From contig NZ_JQCR01000002.1 in NCBI RefSeq assembly GCF_000757885.1, positions 1,674,001 through 1,738,000 on the forward strand: 64,000 nucleotides of DNA, read 5' to 3'. Position numbers and translations under genes: made by a program. Source of the stretch: Paenibacillus wynnii (GTDB lineage: Bacteria > Bacillota > Bacilli > Paenibacillales > Paenibacillaceae). The notes beneath the pieces are model-generated. The model made no database searches, was not told the DNA's origin, and saw only the letters and a list, made by a program, of their open reading frames with translations. Shown here piece by piece: positions 23,881 to 32,741 of the stretch. Each line of letters begins with the position of its first letter. The first letter of the stretch is position 1.

Positions 23881-25020
23881 CTAGCTTACGGTTACGTTCG
23901 AAGAGTATTTGTTTATTTTATGAATGACGCGTTGGCGGTCTTTCCCTTGAAGTGGAGTTGGTTGATAATCGTTTCTATCCTTCACTGAAGATATGCTGCA
24001 AGGAATAACAGTCAAGGTAGCTGCAAATGGCAAATCACCCTTTTTAGAAAACTTAACTTGCAGTATAAAAGTATCTTTATCCGTTGGATTTCGGTTGCCG
24101 CCGAATACAAAGTTTGCCAGGCTATAAGCAATATATTTCCCTTTATATAACTCTATTCCTTGGATCACATGCGGATGATGTCCCAAAACCAAGTCCACTC
24201 CGTTATCAATCGCGTAATGTGCGAGGCCCTTTTGAATGTCATTCGGATAGTTATCCCGTTCGATCCCCCAATGGAAGGAAGCCACAATGATTGTCGCTCC
24301 TTGATCCCTAAGCTTTTTAACAGATAAACGGATGTTCTCCTTAGCTGTACCGTCAAAGGACCAACCCGTATAACCAAACATACCCACCTTGATGCCATTT
24401 ACCTCTTTAATCGCCAGATGGTTATAACCAAAGAACGGAATATTGTATTTCTTAAGCGTATCCATTGTGTCCTTGTAGCCAACATCGAGGTAATCCATCG
24501 TGTGATTATTAGCTAAGTTCACTGCATCTACACTACCCTCATCTAAAATGTTGGCGTAAGCAGGTAAACCGTGGAATTTATACATTTTTGACGCTCTTTT
24601 TTCGGCTGTAGTAAAGGTCGTCTCTAAATTACCTATGGTGATGTCATCCTGCGATAAGATACCGTGAACATTCTTGAAAAAATAACTGTAATCCGTCTTC
24701 ACCGACTTTAGTACCGTATCGAAACGCCCGGCTGTACGAAAATCATCATCGTAACCCAAGGTGTTATCTCCAATAGCCGAAATCAGAACGGTTTTTGTGA
24801 TGTCCGCTGGGCTAGGTGTTGGTGTTGGTGTTGGTGTTGGTGTTGGTGTTGGTGTTGGTGTTGGTGTTGGTGTTGGTGAAGATGTCGGCGGTGGCTTAGT
24901 CATCTCTGTAGAGTTAGCTGTCGGTACTAAAGTTGAAAAGCTTGTATCTGCAAGCACGTAAGCAGACGTTGTCACCAATGATATCAATACTAATAATAAA
25001 ATAATTGCCTTAGATGACAA
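23881..25020 (-). CDS. CapA/PgsA-family metallophosphatase-like protein
   Basis: A protein of about 380 residues with an N-terminal membrane anchor, a Pro-Thr linker of ten units (near residues 50-75) and a CapA domain. Family motifs are ISAIGDNTLGYDDDF, IGNLETTFT, VNLANNHTMDYL, ASFHWGIERD and LGHHPHVIQGIELYKGKYIA. Such proteins take part in poly-gamma-glutamate capsule synthesis, but capB and capC are not here, so that role is uncertain. The TTG at 25020 is preferred to GTG 25029 because GGGGTGG lies 5 nt before it. Confidence 0.88.
   Translation of the reverse strand: MSSKAIILLLVLISLVTTSAYVLADTSFSTLVPTANSTEMTKPPPTSSPTPTPTPTPTPTPTPTPTPTPSPADITKTVLISAIGDNTLGYDDDFRTAGRFDTVLKSVKTDYSYFFKNVHGILSQDDITIGNLETTFTTAEKRASKMYKFHGLPAYANILDEGSVDAVNLANNHTMDYLDVGYKDTMDTLKKYNIPFFGYNHLAIKEVNGIKVGMFGYTGWSFDGTAKENIRLSVKKLRDQGATIIVASFHWGIERDNYPNDIQKGLAHYAIDNGVDLVLGHHPHVIQGIELYKGKYIAYSLANFVFGGNRNPTDKDTFILQVKFSKKGDLPFAATLTVIPCSISSVKDRNDYQPTPLQGKDRQRVIHKINKYSSNVTVS
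24815..24874 (-). repeat. Hexanucleotide microsatellite, ten copies of GGTGTT
   Basis: Ten perfect tandem copies on the plus strand encode the (Pro-Thr)n linker of the CapA-like protein. Copy-number change by slippage would alter linker length in steps of two residues without a frameshift. Confidence 0.95.
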
Positions 25021-25106
25021 TGAAACCACCCCAATAACAAATAAAGTCTCTAATCTGTAGGTTATTTTATAAAAAATAAGGTTACAGGGAATAAGCGGCT
25101 AGTAAA

Positions 25107-25148
25107 GAGGGTGCCGGACCTATCGTCTTTGCGATATCCGGCACCCTC
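25107..25148. terminator. Strong terminator after the beta-propeller lipoprotein gene
   Basis: GAGGGTGCCGGA and its complement form a perfect 12-bp stem with an inner TATCG/CGATA stem. It lies 15 bp after the lipoprotein stop; the T-run is better on the plus strand. Confidence 0.75.
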
Positions 25149-25162
25149 CATTTTTATGCCTC

Positions 25163-26278
25163 CTAAGATAACGTTATTACATAAGCAATAAATTGATACG
25201 TATTGTCCTTCAGTACAGCTGTGGAGGTCAGCAACTTCTTGCCCGAGGGACTCCAGCGAAGCTTGTCGGATGCCTGCATATCATCAGATATCGGAGTTTG
25301 TTCACCGGTTTCCACTTCAGTAATGAACAAACGGTTTTCTTTGCCATTCTCGGCAGTAGTCGTGTAGGCCAGTTTGCTCCCGTCCGGTGACCAGCTGGTT
25401 CCGAATACTTGAGTTCCGGAGGCTAAGGTTGATTGCTCGTTACCTTCATCATCGCAGAGGAACAGCGTCATCTCGGTGGGAGCCGTACGTTTTACAATAG
25501 CCAATCTACTCCCGTCCGGTGAAGGAATAACCCACATGACATCTTTTTTAATCACCTTCGACTGCTTGCTTTCCGTATCATAGGCGATTAGTTGGCTGTC
25601 CTCATGGGCGACATAATAGATCTTGCTCCCCGATTGCACCACATTATGAACGTAAGTCACCCCGGTATCTACAGCTATTTCACTGTTTCCGCTCAGATCG
25701 ACCTTAAGAATATCACCTTCCATATTCGGAAAAATAACATGCTCGTTGTCGCTCCACTCCCCTTCCGTAGTCATGAATTCGGCATCACCTGTCTTTACAG
25801 TAACGCCCGTTTCAAGGTTCATAATATAGCCGATACCTGTTGCCTCATAGGTCTCTTTGTAGAAGAGGTTCTTTTTATCCGGAGACAACAGCGCAAAACC
25901 CAGACTTTTCTCGCTCTCCTTCAACGGCTGTTCCTTCCCTGTGGAAAGGTTGCGAAGATAGAAATTATGCGGGTAACGTTTCTCTCCCTCAACGGTTACA
26001 GCGGTCATCAGAGTATTTTCCTTGTCTACAACAAGCGTGTCATCGCTGAGCCAATCCATCCCGCGGACGCCGTCCAGCTTATCGATCCCCTCCAGCTTGA
26101 GTTGGGTATAGACCGACTCTGAGGCGTTATCCATCACCGTAATTTTTTTCCCTGATTTCTCTACGACTGTCCGGGTTTCCAGATCTCCCGTGCCGCAGGC
26201 GGCTATGGACAGCAGACTCACTGTGCTCATGAGGATCAGCGCCATCTTGCCCATCTTGCTTTTATGAGTATTCTTCAA
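25163..26278 (-). CDS. Beta-propeller (TolB/WD40-like) lipoprotein
   Basis: A 371-residue lipoprotein with lipobox SIAAC after a 28-residue signal peptide. The body carries repeated propeller blades with TolB-type endings: FALLSPDKKNLFY, VIPSPDGSRLAIV, TSWSPDGSKLAYT and LRWSPSGKKLLTS. It is anchored outside the membrane. It is the third gene of an operon with a response regulator and a histidine kinase, so it may be a target or an extracytoplasmic accessory of that two-component system. Function unknown. Confidence 0.85.
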   Translation of the reverse strand: MKNTHKSKMGKMALILMSTVSLLSIAACGTGDLETRTVVEKSGKKITVMDNASESVYTQLKLEGIDKLDGVRGMDWLSDDTLVVDKENTLMTAVTVEGEKRYPHNFYLRNLSTGKEQPLKESEKSLGFALLSPDKKNLFYKETYEATGIGYIMNLETGVTVKTGDAEFMTTEGEWSDNEHVIFPNMEGDILKVDLSGNSEIAVDTGVTYVHNVVQSGSKIYYVAHEDSQLIAYDTESKQSKVIKKDVMWVIPSPDGSRLAIVKRTAPTEMTLFLCDDEGNEQSTLASGTQVFGTSWSPDGSKLAYTTTAENGKENRLFITEVETGEQTPISDDMQASDKLRWSPSGKKLLTSTAVLKDNTYQFIAYVITLS

Positions 26279-26404
26279 GTTCTAGTCCCCCTTACAAGTT
26301 TGTGCTGTTATGTTGCTCTAAGCATATACAAGGAATATTTCCAAACGATCTCAACATGTTTCCAACTTGTAAACTTTTGTCGAAGGGAGAAGAAACTTTT
26401 TAAT

Positions 26405-27871
26405 CTAAGCTCTAATTGGAAAAGAAAGCTGAAACGCCGAGCCCTCCCCCTCCAGATCCAGCAAGGAGATCGTTCCGTTCTGTTTCTCCACTAGGTTACG
26501 GACCAGCGACAGTCCCAGCCCGGTACCGCCAGATTGTCTGGATCGATCCCGGTTAACCGTGTAGAAGGGCTCGAAGATTTTATCCCTGGATTCTTGGGGG
26601 ATACCAATACCGGTATCACGGATCGTAATCCACACCCGATGGTCTCTAATTTCGTTATGAATATGAATGGTTCCGTTTGGAACGTTATATTTGATCGCAT
26701 TATCTAGCAGATTGATAAAAATATGCATAAAGCTCTCTTTATCTATCCAGATCTGAGCCGGTTTAACATCAAGCTGGATCGTATTTCCGTAGCGCTCCGC
26801 TTTGCCGCTCATTCGTCCGCAAATATCCCGAAGACTCTCTGAAACCTCCAGCACCTCGGCCTGTGATTCAAAATCATACTTTTCCAGCGCCGTCAGCTGC
26901 AGCACCTTCTCCACCATTTCATACAGCCGCTGCGTTTCTTTGGCAATACTGACCTTGGCCTCCAGCAGCAGCTTGGGATCATCATCGTACATATTAAGCA
27001 GATCCACGTAGGCTTTTATAGAGGTCAGCGGTGTTTTGAACTCATGGCTGATGTTCCCGATATACTGCTTCTGCTGCTGTTCGAGGGCTTGCAGCTTTTG
27101 AATAGCCAGCTGTAGTTTGCGTTGTTCTTCATCCTTGGCAGCAATATTGCTCTCAATTTCCCTGCTCATAAAATAGATCCCTTGGGCCAGCTCACCCAGC
27201 TCATCCTTACGCTTGATCGGTGGGGCTGGGATATAATCGGCATGCTGAATTTCCTCCGCCGCCTGCTTCAGCCGCCTAATAGCTGCAACCGCGCGATTAA
27301 AGTACAGATAGCCTATGATGAAGCTCAAGATCAAAACGGCAGCTCCCGTTGTCAAAAATAGATTTTGGAGTGTACTTAGAAAGGCCTGATTGCTCTTAAG
27401 TGAATAGTGAAGCTGAACAACCCCCATTTGTTCCTCCGGGCCTTGCAGCGGGGCTAAATATAGCATGGAGTCGCCTTTACTTTGATAAGCGATCTTATTC
27501 TGCAGCGCATACGATAACGCGTCCTTCACCTCTTGATTCCCCGGTGCCGGGTCGCTCTGAACGGATGTACCTACTTGAAGCCCTTTTGCATCATAGAGTG
27601 TCACTTCCAGCCCGGTAAAACCAGCCAGCTCCACCGCAAGCCCCCGTCCCCGCTGACTCATGAATACTTGAGGCTCAAGCCGCGTCCCTGTATAAAAGGT
27701 CTGCTTCACCCGCAAATTAACGGTTTTGATATGCTGGTTCAAGTAACCTTCTGTCTGAGCCTGCTGGTTCCGCTCCACTCCGCGGAGAACGACATAACTT
27801 AACACACTAACTGCCAGAATGAGCAGCACGGCAAGAAAAAGGCTGAATTTCAGCTTGATGCTGACTCTCAT
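26405..27871 (-). CDS. Membrane sensor histidine kinase
   Basis: A 488-residue kinase: membrane segment at residues 10-30, extracytoplasmic sensor of about 130 residues, second membrane segment near 165-185, HAMP domain, then the H-box SHEFKTPLTSIK, N-box NLLDNAIKYN, G1 DTGIGIP and G2 GGTGLGLSLVRNLV. It phosphorylates the response regulator encoded just upstream, with a 4-bp gene overlap. The signal is unknown. A beta-propeller lipoprotein gene follows and could encode an accessory sensor. Confidence 0.95.
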   Translation of the reverse strand: MRVSIKLKFSLFLAVLLILAVSVLSYVVLRGVERNQQAQTEGYLNQHIKTVNLRVKQTFYTGTRLEPQVFMSQRGRGLAVELAGFTGLEVTLYDAKGLQVGTSVQSDPAPGNQEVKDALSYALQNKIAYQSKGDSMLYLAPLQGPEEQMGVVQLHYSLKSNQAFLSTLQNLFLTTGAAVLILSFIIGYLYFNRAVAAIRRLKQAAEEIQHADYIPAPPIKRKDELGELAQGIYFMSREIESNIAAKDEEQRKLQLAIQKLQALEQQQKQYIGNISHEFKTPLTSIKAYVDLLNMYDDDPKLLLEAKVSIAKETQRLYEMVEKVLQLTALEKYDFESQAEVLEVSESLRDICGRMSGKAERYGNTIQLDVKPAQIWIDKESFMHIFINLLDNAIKYNVPNGTIHIHNEIRDHRVWITIRDTGIGIPQESRDKIFEPFYTVNRDRSRQSGGTGLGLSLVRNLVEKQNGTISLLDLEGEGSAFQLSFPIRA

Positions 27872-28563
27872 GTGTACTCCCTTTCCGGAGCTGCCTTATA
27901 CCCCACACCGAAGACGGTTTGCAGGATATTGTGATAAGGCTCACCCAGCTTTTTACGCAACCGCTGAATATGAATATCTACCGTCCGCGTGCCGCCGGCA
28001 TACTCCAGATCCCATACGAGCTCCAGCAATTCCTCACGTGCATATACCCGTTGTGGATGAGCGAGCAATAAGAGCAGCAGGTCGAACTCCTTCGGAGTGA
28101 GCTCCAGCTTGTCATCCCCTAGTTCTACGGTTCGGTGAGCAGGATGAATTCGCAAAGCCCCATATTGGAACATCTCCGTTTTGACTTCTCCCGTGTTCTT
28201 TTCCAGTCTGCGCAGCAGCGCCTTTACCCGAGCCAGCAGCTCGCGAATTTCGAAGGGTTTGGTCATATAGTCGTCCGCTCCAAGCTCCAGACCGACAATT
28301 TTATCGACAATATCATTTTTAACCGTCAGCAAAATAATCCCGATGTCCGCCCGGTCCTCCAGCTTCCGGCATACGTCATACCCCGTCATCTTCGGCATCA
28401 TTACATCTAATACAATCACATGGGGTTGAAAGGTTCTCGTCTTGCTCAGCGCCTCTTCCCCATCCCCGGCCGTATCTACCTCATATCCTTCACGCCGCAG
28501 TGCATAAGCAATTGCACTTACAATACCCGGTTCGTCATCGACCACCAGCACTTTTTTATTCAT
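27868..28563 (-). CDS. OmpR/PhoB-family response regulator
   Basis: A 231-residue regulator with a receiver domain (VVDDEPG, phosphoacceptor Asp in VIVLDVMMPKM, Lys in DYMTKPF) and a C-terminal winged helix (ELTPKEFDLLLLLLAHP, RTVDIHIQRLRKKLG). It is the first gene of an operon with its histidine kinase. Upstream, two direct repeats beginning TTTAAAG and TTTAAGG, 11 bp apart near 28613-28630, fit the spacing of OmpR-type binding sites and may serve autoregulation and the divergent gene. Confidence 0.95.
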   Translation of the reverse strand: MNKKVLVVDDEPGIVSAIAYALRREGYEVDTAGDGEEALSKTRTFQPHVIVLDVMMPKMTGYDVCRKLEDRADIGIILLTVKNDIVDKIVGLELGADDYMTKPFEIRELLARVKALLRRLEKNTGEVKTEMFQYGALRIHPAHRTVELGDDKLELTPKEFDLLLLLLAHPQRVYAREELLELVWDLEYAGGTRTVDIHIQRLRKKLGEPYHNILQTVFGVGYKAAPEREYT

Positions 28564-28685
28564 GTGTGTTCACCTTTCCGCATAGGATGATTGTTATAAT
28601 CTTTATCTTTTTTTAAAGAACGTTTAAGGTTTCTATCAGGTAGACCCTTTACAATGGAATTAAGATCAAGAAAAGAGGATTTATT

Positions 28686-29081
28686 ATGAATATAAAACGA
28701 GTAGTGATTGTCGGTACCATGGTTGTGGTTATGTCTTTCGGAGGAACCTCTTGGAATAAGCTTACTGTGAGTGCAAGCCCGGTCGCCAAATGGTCCACCA
28801 CCAGTGTAGCAGATGAAGATGAACTATTAGTCGCGCTGAATCAATCGTCGGACGAAGAACTTTATGAAGCCTTGTATGACGGGAAGTCACTTCAAGATAT
28901 TGTAACAGAACATAACGGGAATATTTCAGATGTCATTAACTTACAGGTGGCTCAACTCACTAAGCAGCTTCAATTGCGCCTGGCAAGCGGGAGCATCTCT
29001 GTTCAGCAATATGAAGTGCAAAAGGCCGAGTTGAGGGACATAGTGACCCAGAGTGTCCGTACTTCTTTTAGTATAGAGTGA
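28686..29081 (+). CDS. Secreted protein of unknown function, divergent from the two-component operon
   Basis: A 131-residue protein with an N-terminal signal peptide (MNIKRVVIVGTMVVVMSFGG) and a mature part rich in acidic residues and helix (SDEELYEALYDGKSLQDIV, LTKQLQLRLASGSISVQQYE). I do not recognise the family. AGAGGA precedes the ATG. It shares an intergenic region with the response regulator gene, so it is a candidate target of that regulator. It ends in a strong terminator. Confidence 0.75.
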   Translation: MNIKRVVIVGTMVVVMSFGGTSWNKLTVSASPVAKWSTTSVADEDELLVALNQSSDEELYEALYDGKSLQDIVTEHNGNISDVINLQVAQLTKQLQLRLASGSISVQQYEVQKAELRDIVTQSVRTSFSIE

Positions 29082-29109
29082 TACATAGACGAAACTATAA
29101 GAGCAAACA

Positions 29110-29134
29110 AACCCCCGGCCAGTGGCCGGGGGTT
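29110..29134. terminator. Bidirectional terminator
   Basis: AACCCCCGGCC and its complement form a perfect 11-bp stem with a 3-nt loop, closing the secreted protein gene and the convergent AI-2E transporter gene. Confidence 0.9.
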
Positions 29135-29145
29135 CTTATTTATTA

Positions 29146-30150
29146 TTATTTATCTCGCTTAATCTCCAGAATATCCAGGAAAAAGACGAAAATCGGAATA
29201 CCCAGAATCAGACCCCACACGCCCAGATAATGCTCGGAGAACAGCAGGACGATAAATGTGTAGAACATCGGCAGATTCATTTTGGAAGACATAAGCTTCG
29301 GATTAAGGAAATAACCCTCCATGACATGCAGCACGGCAATCATAGCCAGCACATAGACGGTCGTAATCAGACCACCCAGATTGTAGCCTATAATACACAG
29401 CGGGATTAAGGAGATGATAAAACCTACCACCGGAATTAAGCTAAGCAGGAAAATCATAATCGAAAGCGCGAACAGGTAGGGAAAGTGCAAAATCGATAAC
29501 CCGATAACCGTAAAGAGTGTATTGAACAAAGCAATCAGAATCTGCGCTTCGATCACTTTACCGAAGGACGAAATAAACTTTCTGCCGAAATACTCCAGTT
29601 CTATATAGAACCATGAAATCTTGCTCTCTCTCAGACGGGAGGTAAAGTTAACAATTCTATTCTTCTCCAATATAAATACAAAGCTAAGAATGGTTGCTAA
29701 TACAAAGGTGGTTCCCCAATTACTGATTTTGAGCACATATTCAATTCCATGAGTCATGTACGACTGATAGTTCAGATCCTTGAGTGTGCCGAAAAGATAT
29801 TGTGTAATATCGTTCTGGGGGAGATCTGCAGGTGTCAGATTAGCTAGAAAGTTAGTTAACTGCTTGATTTGCGTGTAGACCTTAGGTAAATAGTTGACGA
29901 GGGCAAAGACAATCGTGGTGATTAACGCCAGATACAGAATGACAATAATAACCTTACTGTTCACCGCAATGTATTTATTGATCCGCTTGGTCAGCAGCAC
30001 TTGGAAACTGTTCATGACATAAGCAATCAAAAACGTCAGTAATACCAAATTAAGCATATCTCTAATACTGAACAGCAGCACTGCAATGATCACCAAAATA
30101 GAAAAACGTCGGATCGTTAAGTTTGCGTAATAACGCTTGAACACTTCCAT
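29146..30150 (-). CDS. AI-2E family transporter
   Basis: A 334-residue membrane protein of the AI-2E/PerM family with about eight membrane segments and the central conserved part VIEAQILIALFNTLFTVIGL followed by LSLIPVVGFIISLIPLCIIG. Members include sodium or small-molecule exporters; the substrate is not predictable. The ATG at 30150 has GGAGAGG upstream; the longer frame start lacks one. It stands alone. Confidence 0.9.
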   Translation of the reverse strand: MEVFKRYYANLTIRRFSILVIIAVLLFSIRDMLNLVLLTFLIAYVMNSFQVLLTKRINKYIAVNSKVIIVILYLALITTIVFALVNYLPKVYTQIKQLTNFLANLTPADLPQNDITQYLFGTLKDLNYQSYMTHGIEYVLKISNWGTTFVLATILSFVFILEKNRIVNFTSRLRESKISWFYIELEYFGRKFISSFGKVIEAQILIALFNTLFTVIGLSILHFPYLFALSIMIFLLSLIPVVGFIISLIPLCIIGYNLGGLITTVYVLAMIAVLHVMEGYFLNPKLMSSKMNLPMFYTFIVLLFSEHYLGVWGLILGIPIFVFFLDILEIKRDK

Positions 30151-30341
30151 ATTACCTCTCCATTCACTAACCCAATTCATACATATCTATTATAATAGTC
30201 TACAGTAACGAAATCCATTATAGCAACCATAAATACACCATCATTCGAGTCCCTTCTCCTTATTTCTTCATTCTTCGCATAAAATCCTTATGCACTCATC
30301 CCCATACGTAAAAAAACCAACTCAACGGAGGGATTTACCCT

Positions 30342-31181
30342 ATGCAAAAGATCATTTGTATTACCGGCGCTTCAACCGGTATAGGATTATCAACGGCGCT
30401 TATTTTTGCTAAAAATGACTGGATTGTATATGCGGGAACTCGAAATTTGGTACGCGACCAGGAACTGTACGGGAACCAAAGAAACTTAAATTTTGTAGAA
30501 ATGGATGTTACGAAGCCTGATACGCTTCAGCGGGTGATAGATACTATTGAGAACGAGCATGGCAGGCTCGATGTTCTTTTTTGCAATGCGGGATTCGGAT
30601 ACTTAAGATCGCTGGGTCAAGCGCCTATGGAGGATATTCAGAAGGTGTTTGATACCAATGTATATGGTGTAATGCAGACGATTAAAACCGCGCTGCCGCT
30701 GATGCGTCAATCCGGGTATGGACATATTGTGGCGACCTCCAGTGTAGGGGGACTTGTGGGTCAACCTATCAATGAAATCTACTGTGCCAGCAAGTTTGCT
30801 CTTGAGGGTCTAATTGAAAGCTTAGCCACTTACTATAAACCTCTTTTCAATATCGATGTTACTCTGCTGGAACCGGGTGCAATCGCCACTGAATTCAATA
30901 AAACAGTTTTGAGCCATGTCTCAAGCACCGGTGGAATTCTGGATGATGAATACAAAGAGATTCTGAACGCCTATACTACCACCTTTCTAAAACGCAATAT
31001 AGAGCCTCAAACAGCCGACTCCGTAGCCGAGGTGATGTGGGATCTGGTACATATGGAGACCAAGCCGGTGCGTATTCGTACTTCACAACGTGCCGATGAA
31101 TTCGTAGCGCATAAAGTGAGTATGGATCCAACCGGTCTGACTGGCGTGTTGACAACACGGAAGGTTCAGTTGAATCTGTAA
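30342..31181 (+). CDS. SDR-family oxidoreductase
   Basis: A 279-residue short-chain dehydrogenase. Motifs are ITGASTGIGLS (cofactor), FCNAGFGY, ATSSVGG and EIYCASKFALEG (catalytic Tyr and Lys). The C-terminus lacks the common DGG ending and is longer, like retinol-dehydrogenase-type or YusZ-like members. Substrate unknown. CGGAGGG precedes the ATG. A terminator follows. Confidence 0.9.
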   Translation: MQKIICITGASTGIGLSTALIFAKNDWIVYAGTRNLVRDQELYGNQRNLNFVEMDVTKPDTLQRVIDTIENEHGRLDVLFCNAGFGYLRSLGQAPMEDIQKVFDTNVYGVMQTIKTALPLMRQSGYGHIVATSSVGGLVGQPINEIYCASKFALEGLIESLATYYKPLFNIDVTLLEPGAIATEFNKTVLSHVSSTGGILDDEYKEILNAYTTTFLKRNIEPQTADSVAEVMWDLVHMETKPVRIRTSQRADEFVAHKVSMDPTGLTGVLTTRKVQLNL

Positions 31182-31201
31182 CTTCTTCAGGAACATCTAT
31201 G

Positions 31202-31226
31202 GCTGCTCTATGAGCGGCTTTTTTTG
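31202..31226 (+). terminator. Terminator after the SDR gene
   Basis: GCTGCTC and GAGCGGC pair with one G-T, followed by eight T. Confidence 0.75.
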
Positions 31227-31343
31227 TTTTGTTGTGGAGCTGTCTGCGTCACACGCCTTACAAGTACAAGCTTCTATGGTACGGGTCATACACCTTACAT
31301 GATACAAGCCTCTTCGGCGGCATAAGACTGTGTCTTCCAAGGA

Positions 31344-31364
31344 TAGTTGTAGTTTGTACACTTA
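31344..31364. repeat. 21-bp palindromic repeat, copy 5
   Basis: TAGTTGTAG-TTT-GTACACTTA. It is inverted relative to copy 6, and the two could pair into a stem of about 22 bp around a 30-nt loop. Confidence 0.7.
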
Positions 31365-31394
31365 AAAGATCGCTTTTTTCGCATGCCGGTGCTT

Positions 31395-31415
31395 TAAGTG
31401 CACTTTCTACAACTA
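31395..31415. repeat. 21-bp palindromic repeat, copy 6
   Basis: TAAGTGCAC-TTT-CTACAACTA. Confidence 0.7.
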
Positions 31416-31456
31416 TATTACTTGATGAAGGTGAAAAATGAGTTTTTTCCTCTATA

Positions 31457-31477
31457 TAGCTGCATGAAATACAATTA
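31457..31477. repeat. 21-bp palindromic repeat, copy 7 (divergent)
   Basis: TAGCTGCAT-GAA-ATACAATTA; the most diverged copy. Confidence 0.5.
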
Positions 31478-31507
31478 AAACCACTTTGTTGGGCAATTCC
31501 CCCAAAA

Positions 31508-31528
31508 TAAGTGTACTGAGTGCAGTTA
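31508..31528. repeat. 21-bp palindromic repeat, copy 8
   Basis: TAAGTGTAC-TGA-GTGCAGTTA. Confidence 0.65.
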
Positions 31529-31666
31529 AATTTTACCTTCGACTAGAAATGCGCCTTGAACGTACGTAAATTTTATAGATACCTTATCTAGCTATGCATG
31601 CTTAGTATCATTTCAACTCCATTATGAATAGGCTATATAATCAAATTTATAATGGAGGTTTTCCAT

Positions 31667-32554
31667 ATGACCTTTGGGAATGAATATCCTAACAGTCAAG
31701 CTCGACAGCCGTCTTATCCATATACTCCTCGCAACATTAATTTCCCATACTCCCATTACTACCATCTCCACCGCTCAGACAGCAGCCCCGCAGATTTGCA
31801 ACCGGACACCCCAAGCGAAAAAAAGCAAATTGTAGATGGTCATATTAAAGTGAATATCGGCAGCGGGCAGGGGCTTAACGTAAAAACAGGAGCCGCGGTG
31901 GGTGGCCAGCACGGCTTGGGCTTTAATGCAGACGGTCACTTAGCCTACAATGGCATGAATGCTCAAGCTAACGGCCACCTGGGTGCTCAATATGGAATAC
32001 ACGCGCAAGGTGAAACACATCTGAACAGTAGCCAAGGTGCCGGGTTTAATACCGAGGCTTCGGTGGGTGGAAAGTACGGGCTGGCTGCTCAGGCGAAGGC
32101 CCAAGTGGGCGGCGATCAATGGGCCGGCTTTAATACAGGAGCACAGCTCGGCGGATCATATGGTCTCCATGCCGGTGCAGACGGTCACTTGGGTATGAGC
32201 CAAGGCGCGGGAATCAATACGGGGTTGCAGCTTGGTGGGGAGAATGGGTTGAACGCTCAGGCCAAAGCTCAATTGGGCGGCGGACAAGGGGCTGGCTTCA
32301 ATACAGAGGCACAGCTTGGCGGAGAGTCCGGCTTCAATGCTAATGTAGACGGTCATTTGGGCTTCAGCCAAGGCGCCGGGTTCAATACCGGAATGCAGAT
32401 CGGTGGGGAGAATGGGCTTGGCGCCCAGGCAAACGCCCAGGTGGGCGGCGGTCAGGGGATCGGCTTAGGCATCAAAGGCCAAGTTGGCGGTCATAACGGC
32501 CAATTAGGATTTAATTTCGGCGGTAAAGGTAATGAATCTAAGGATTCCGACTAA
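31667..32554 (+). CDS. Glycine-rich tandem-repeat protein of unknown function
   Basis: A 295-residue protein. Residues 1-77 are a Tyr/His/Pro-rich head without signal peptide (YPYTPRNINFPYSHYYHLH). Residues 78-272 are seven tandem units of 27-28 residues with the pattern (L/V)GG-x2-GL-x-A, then (H/Q)LG-x-SQGAGFNT-x2-Q; each unit splits into two 14-residue halves and the units alternate between two types (KAQLGGGQ and DGHLGMSQ), a 56-residue super-period. The regular Gly/Asn pattern suggests a beta-solenoid or a surface assembly protein. Two glycosyltransferase genes follow on the same strand. GGAGG precedes the ATG at 31667. I know no function. Confidence 0.8.
   Translation: MTFGNEYPNSQARQPSYPYTPRNINFPYSHYYHLHRSDSSPADLQPDTPSEKKQIVDGHIKVNIGSGQGLNVKTGAAVGGQHGLGFNADGHLAYNGMNAQANGHLGAQYGIHAQGETHLNSSQGAGFNTEASVGGKYGLAAQAKAQVGGDQWAGFNTGAQLGGSYGLHAGADGHLGMSQGAGINTGLQLGGENGLNAQAKAQLGGGQGAGFNTEAQLGGESGFNANVDGHLGFSQGAGFNTGMQIGGENGLGAQANAQVGGGQGIGLGIKGQVGGHNGQLGFNFGGKGNESKDSD
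31898..32482 (+). repeat. Tandem 84-bp coding repeats
   Basis: Seven in-frame units (one of 81 bp, six of 84 bp) encode the 27-28 residue repeats. Stretches such as GGCGCGGG, GGTGGGGAGAATGGG and GACGGTCA recur, so the array is likely to expand and contract by recombination. Confidence 0.8.
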
Positions 32555-32574
32555 TATACAACGCGAAACTAAAG

Positions 32575-32624
32575 AAGGGAATATCCTCTGCCATTGTTAC
32601 GGCCTCGGGATATTCCCTTTTTTT
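32575..32624 (+). terminator. Terminator after the repeat-protein gene
   Basis: AAGGGAATATCC and its complement form a perfect 12-bp stem, followed by T8 with one interruption. Confidence 0.85.
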
Positions 32625-32741
32625 CTATTCTGTAGATCATTATTCGAATTTCTACACATTCCTAAAAATAAGGATTATTGCCGATGCCCTGAAAATATAT
32701 TGAAGCATATAGCCATATTTACTTAGGAACGGAGAGATTGG

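Larger units (their letters stand above)
31227..31666. other. Intergenic region with the second palindromic-repeat cluster
   Basis: No gene is visible. The stretch carries four copies of the 21-bp palindrome, listed separately. The last 40 bases hold the GGAGG site of the repeat-protein gene. Confidence 0.6.

Noticed and set aside
24815..24874. CRISPR-like short repeats
   Set aside because: Units are contiguous hexamers without spacers inside a coding region; they encode Pro-Thr.
31227..31440. Small open frame of 70 codons at 31229-31441
   Set aside because: It covers the palindromic repeats, has no ribosome site and no protein-like composition.
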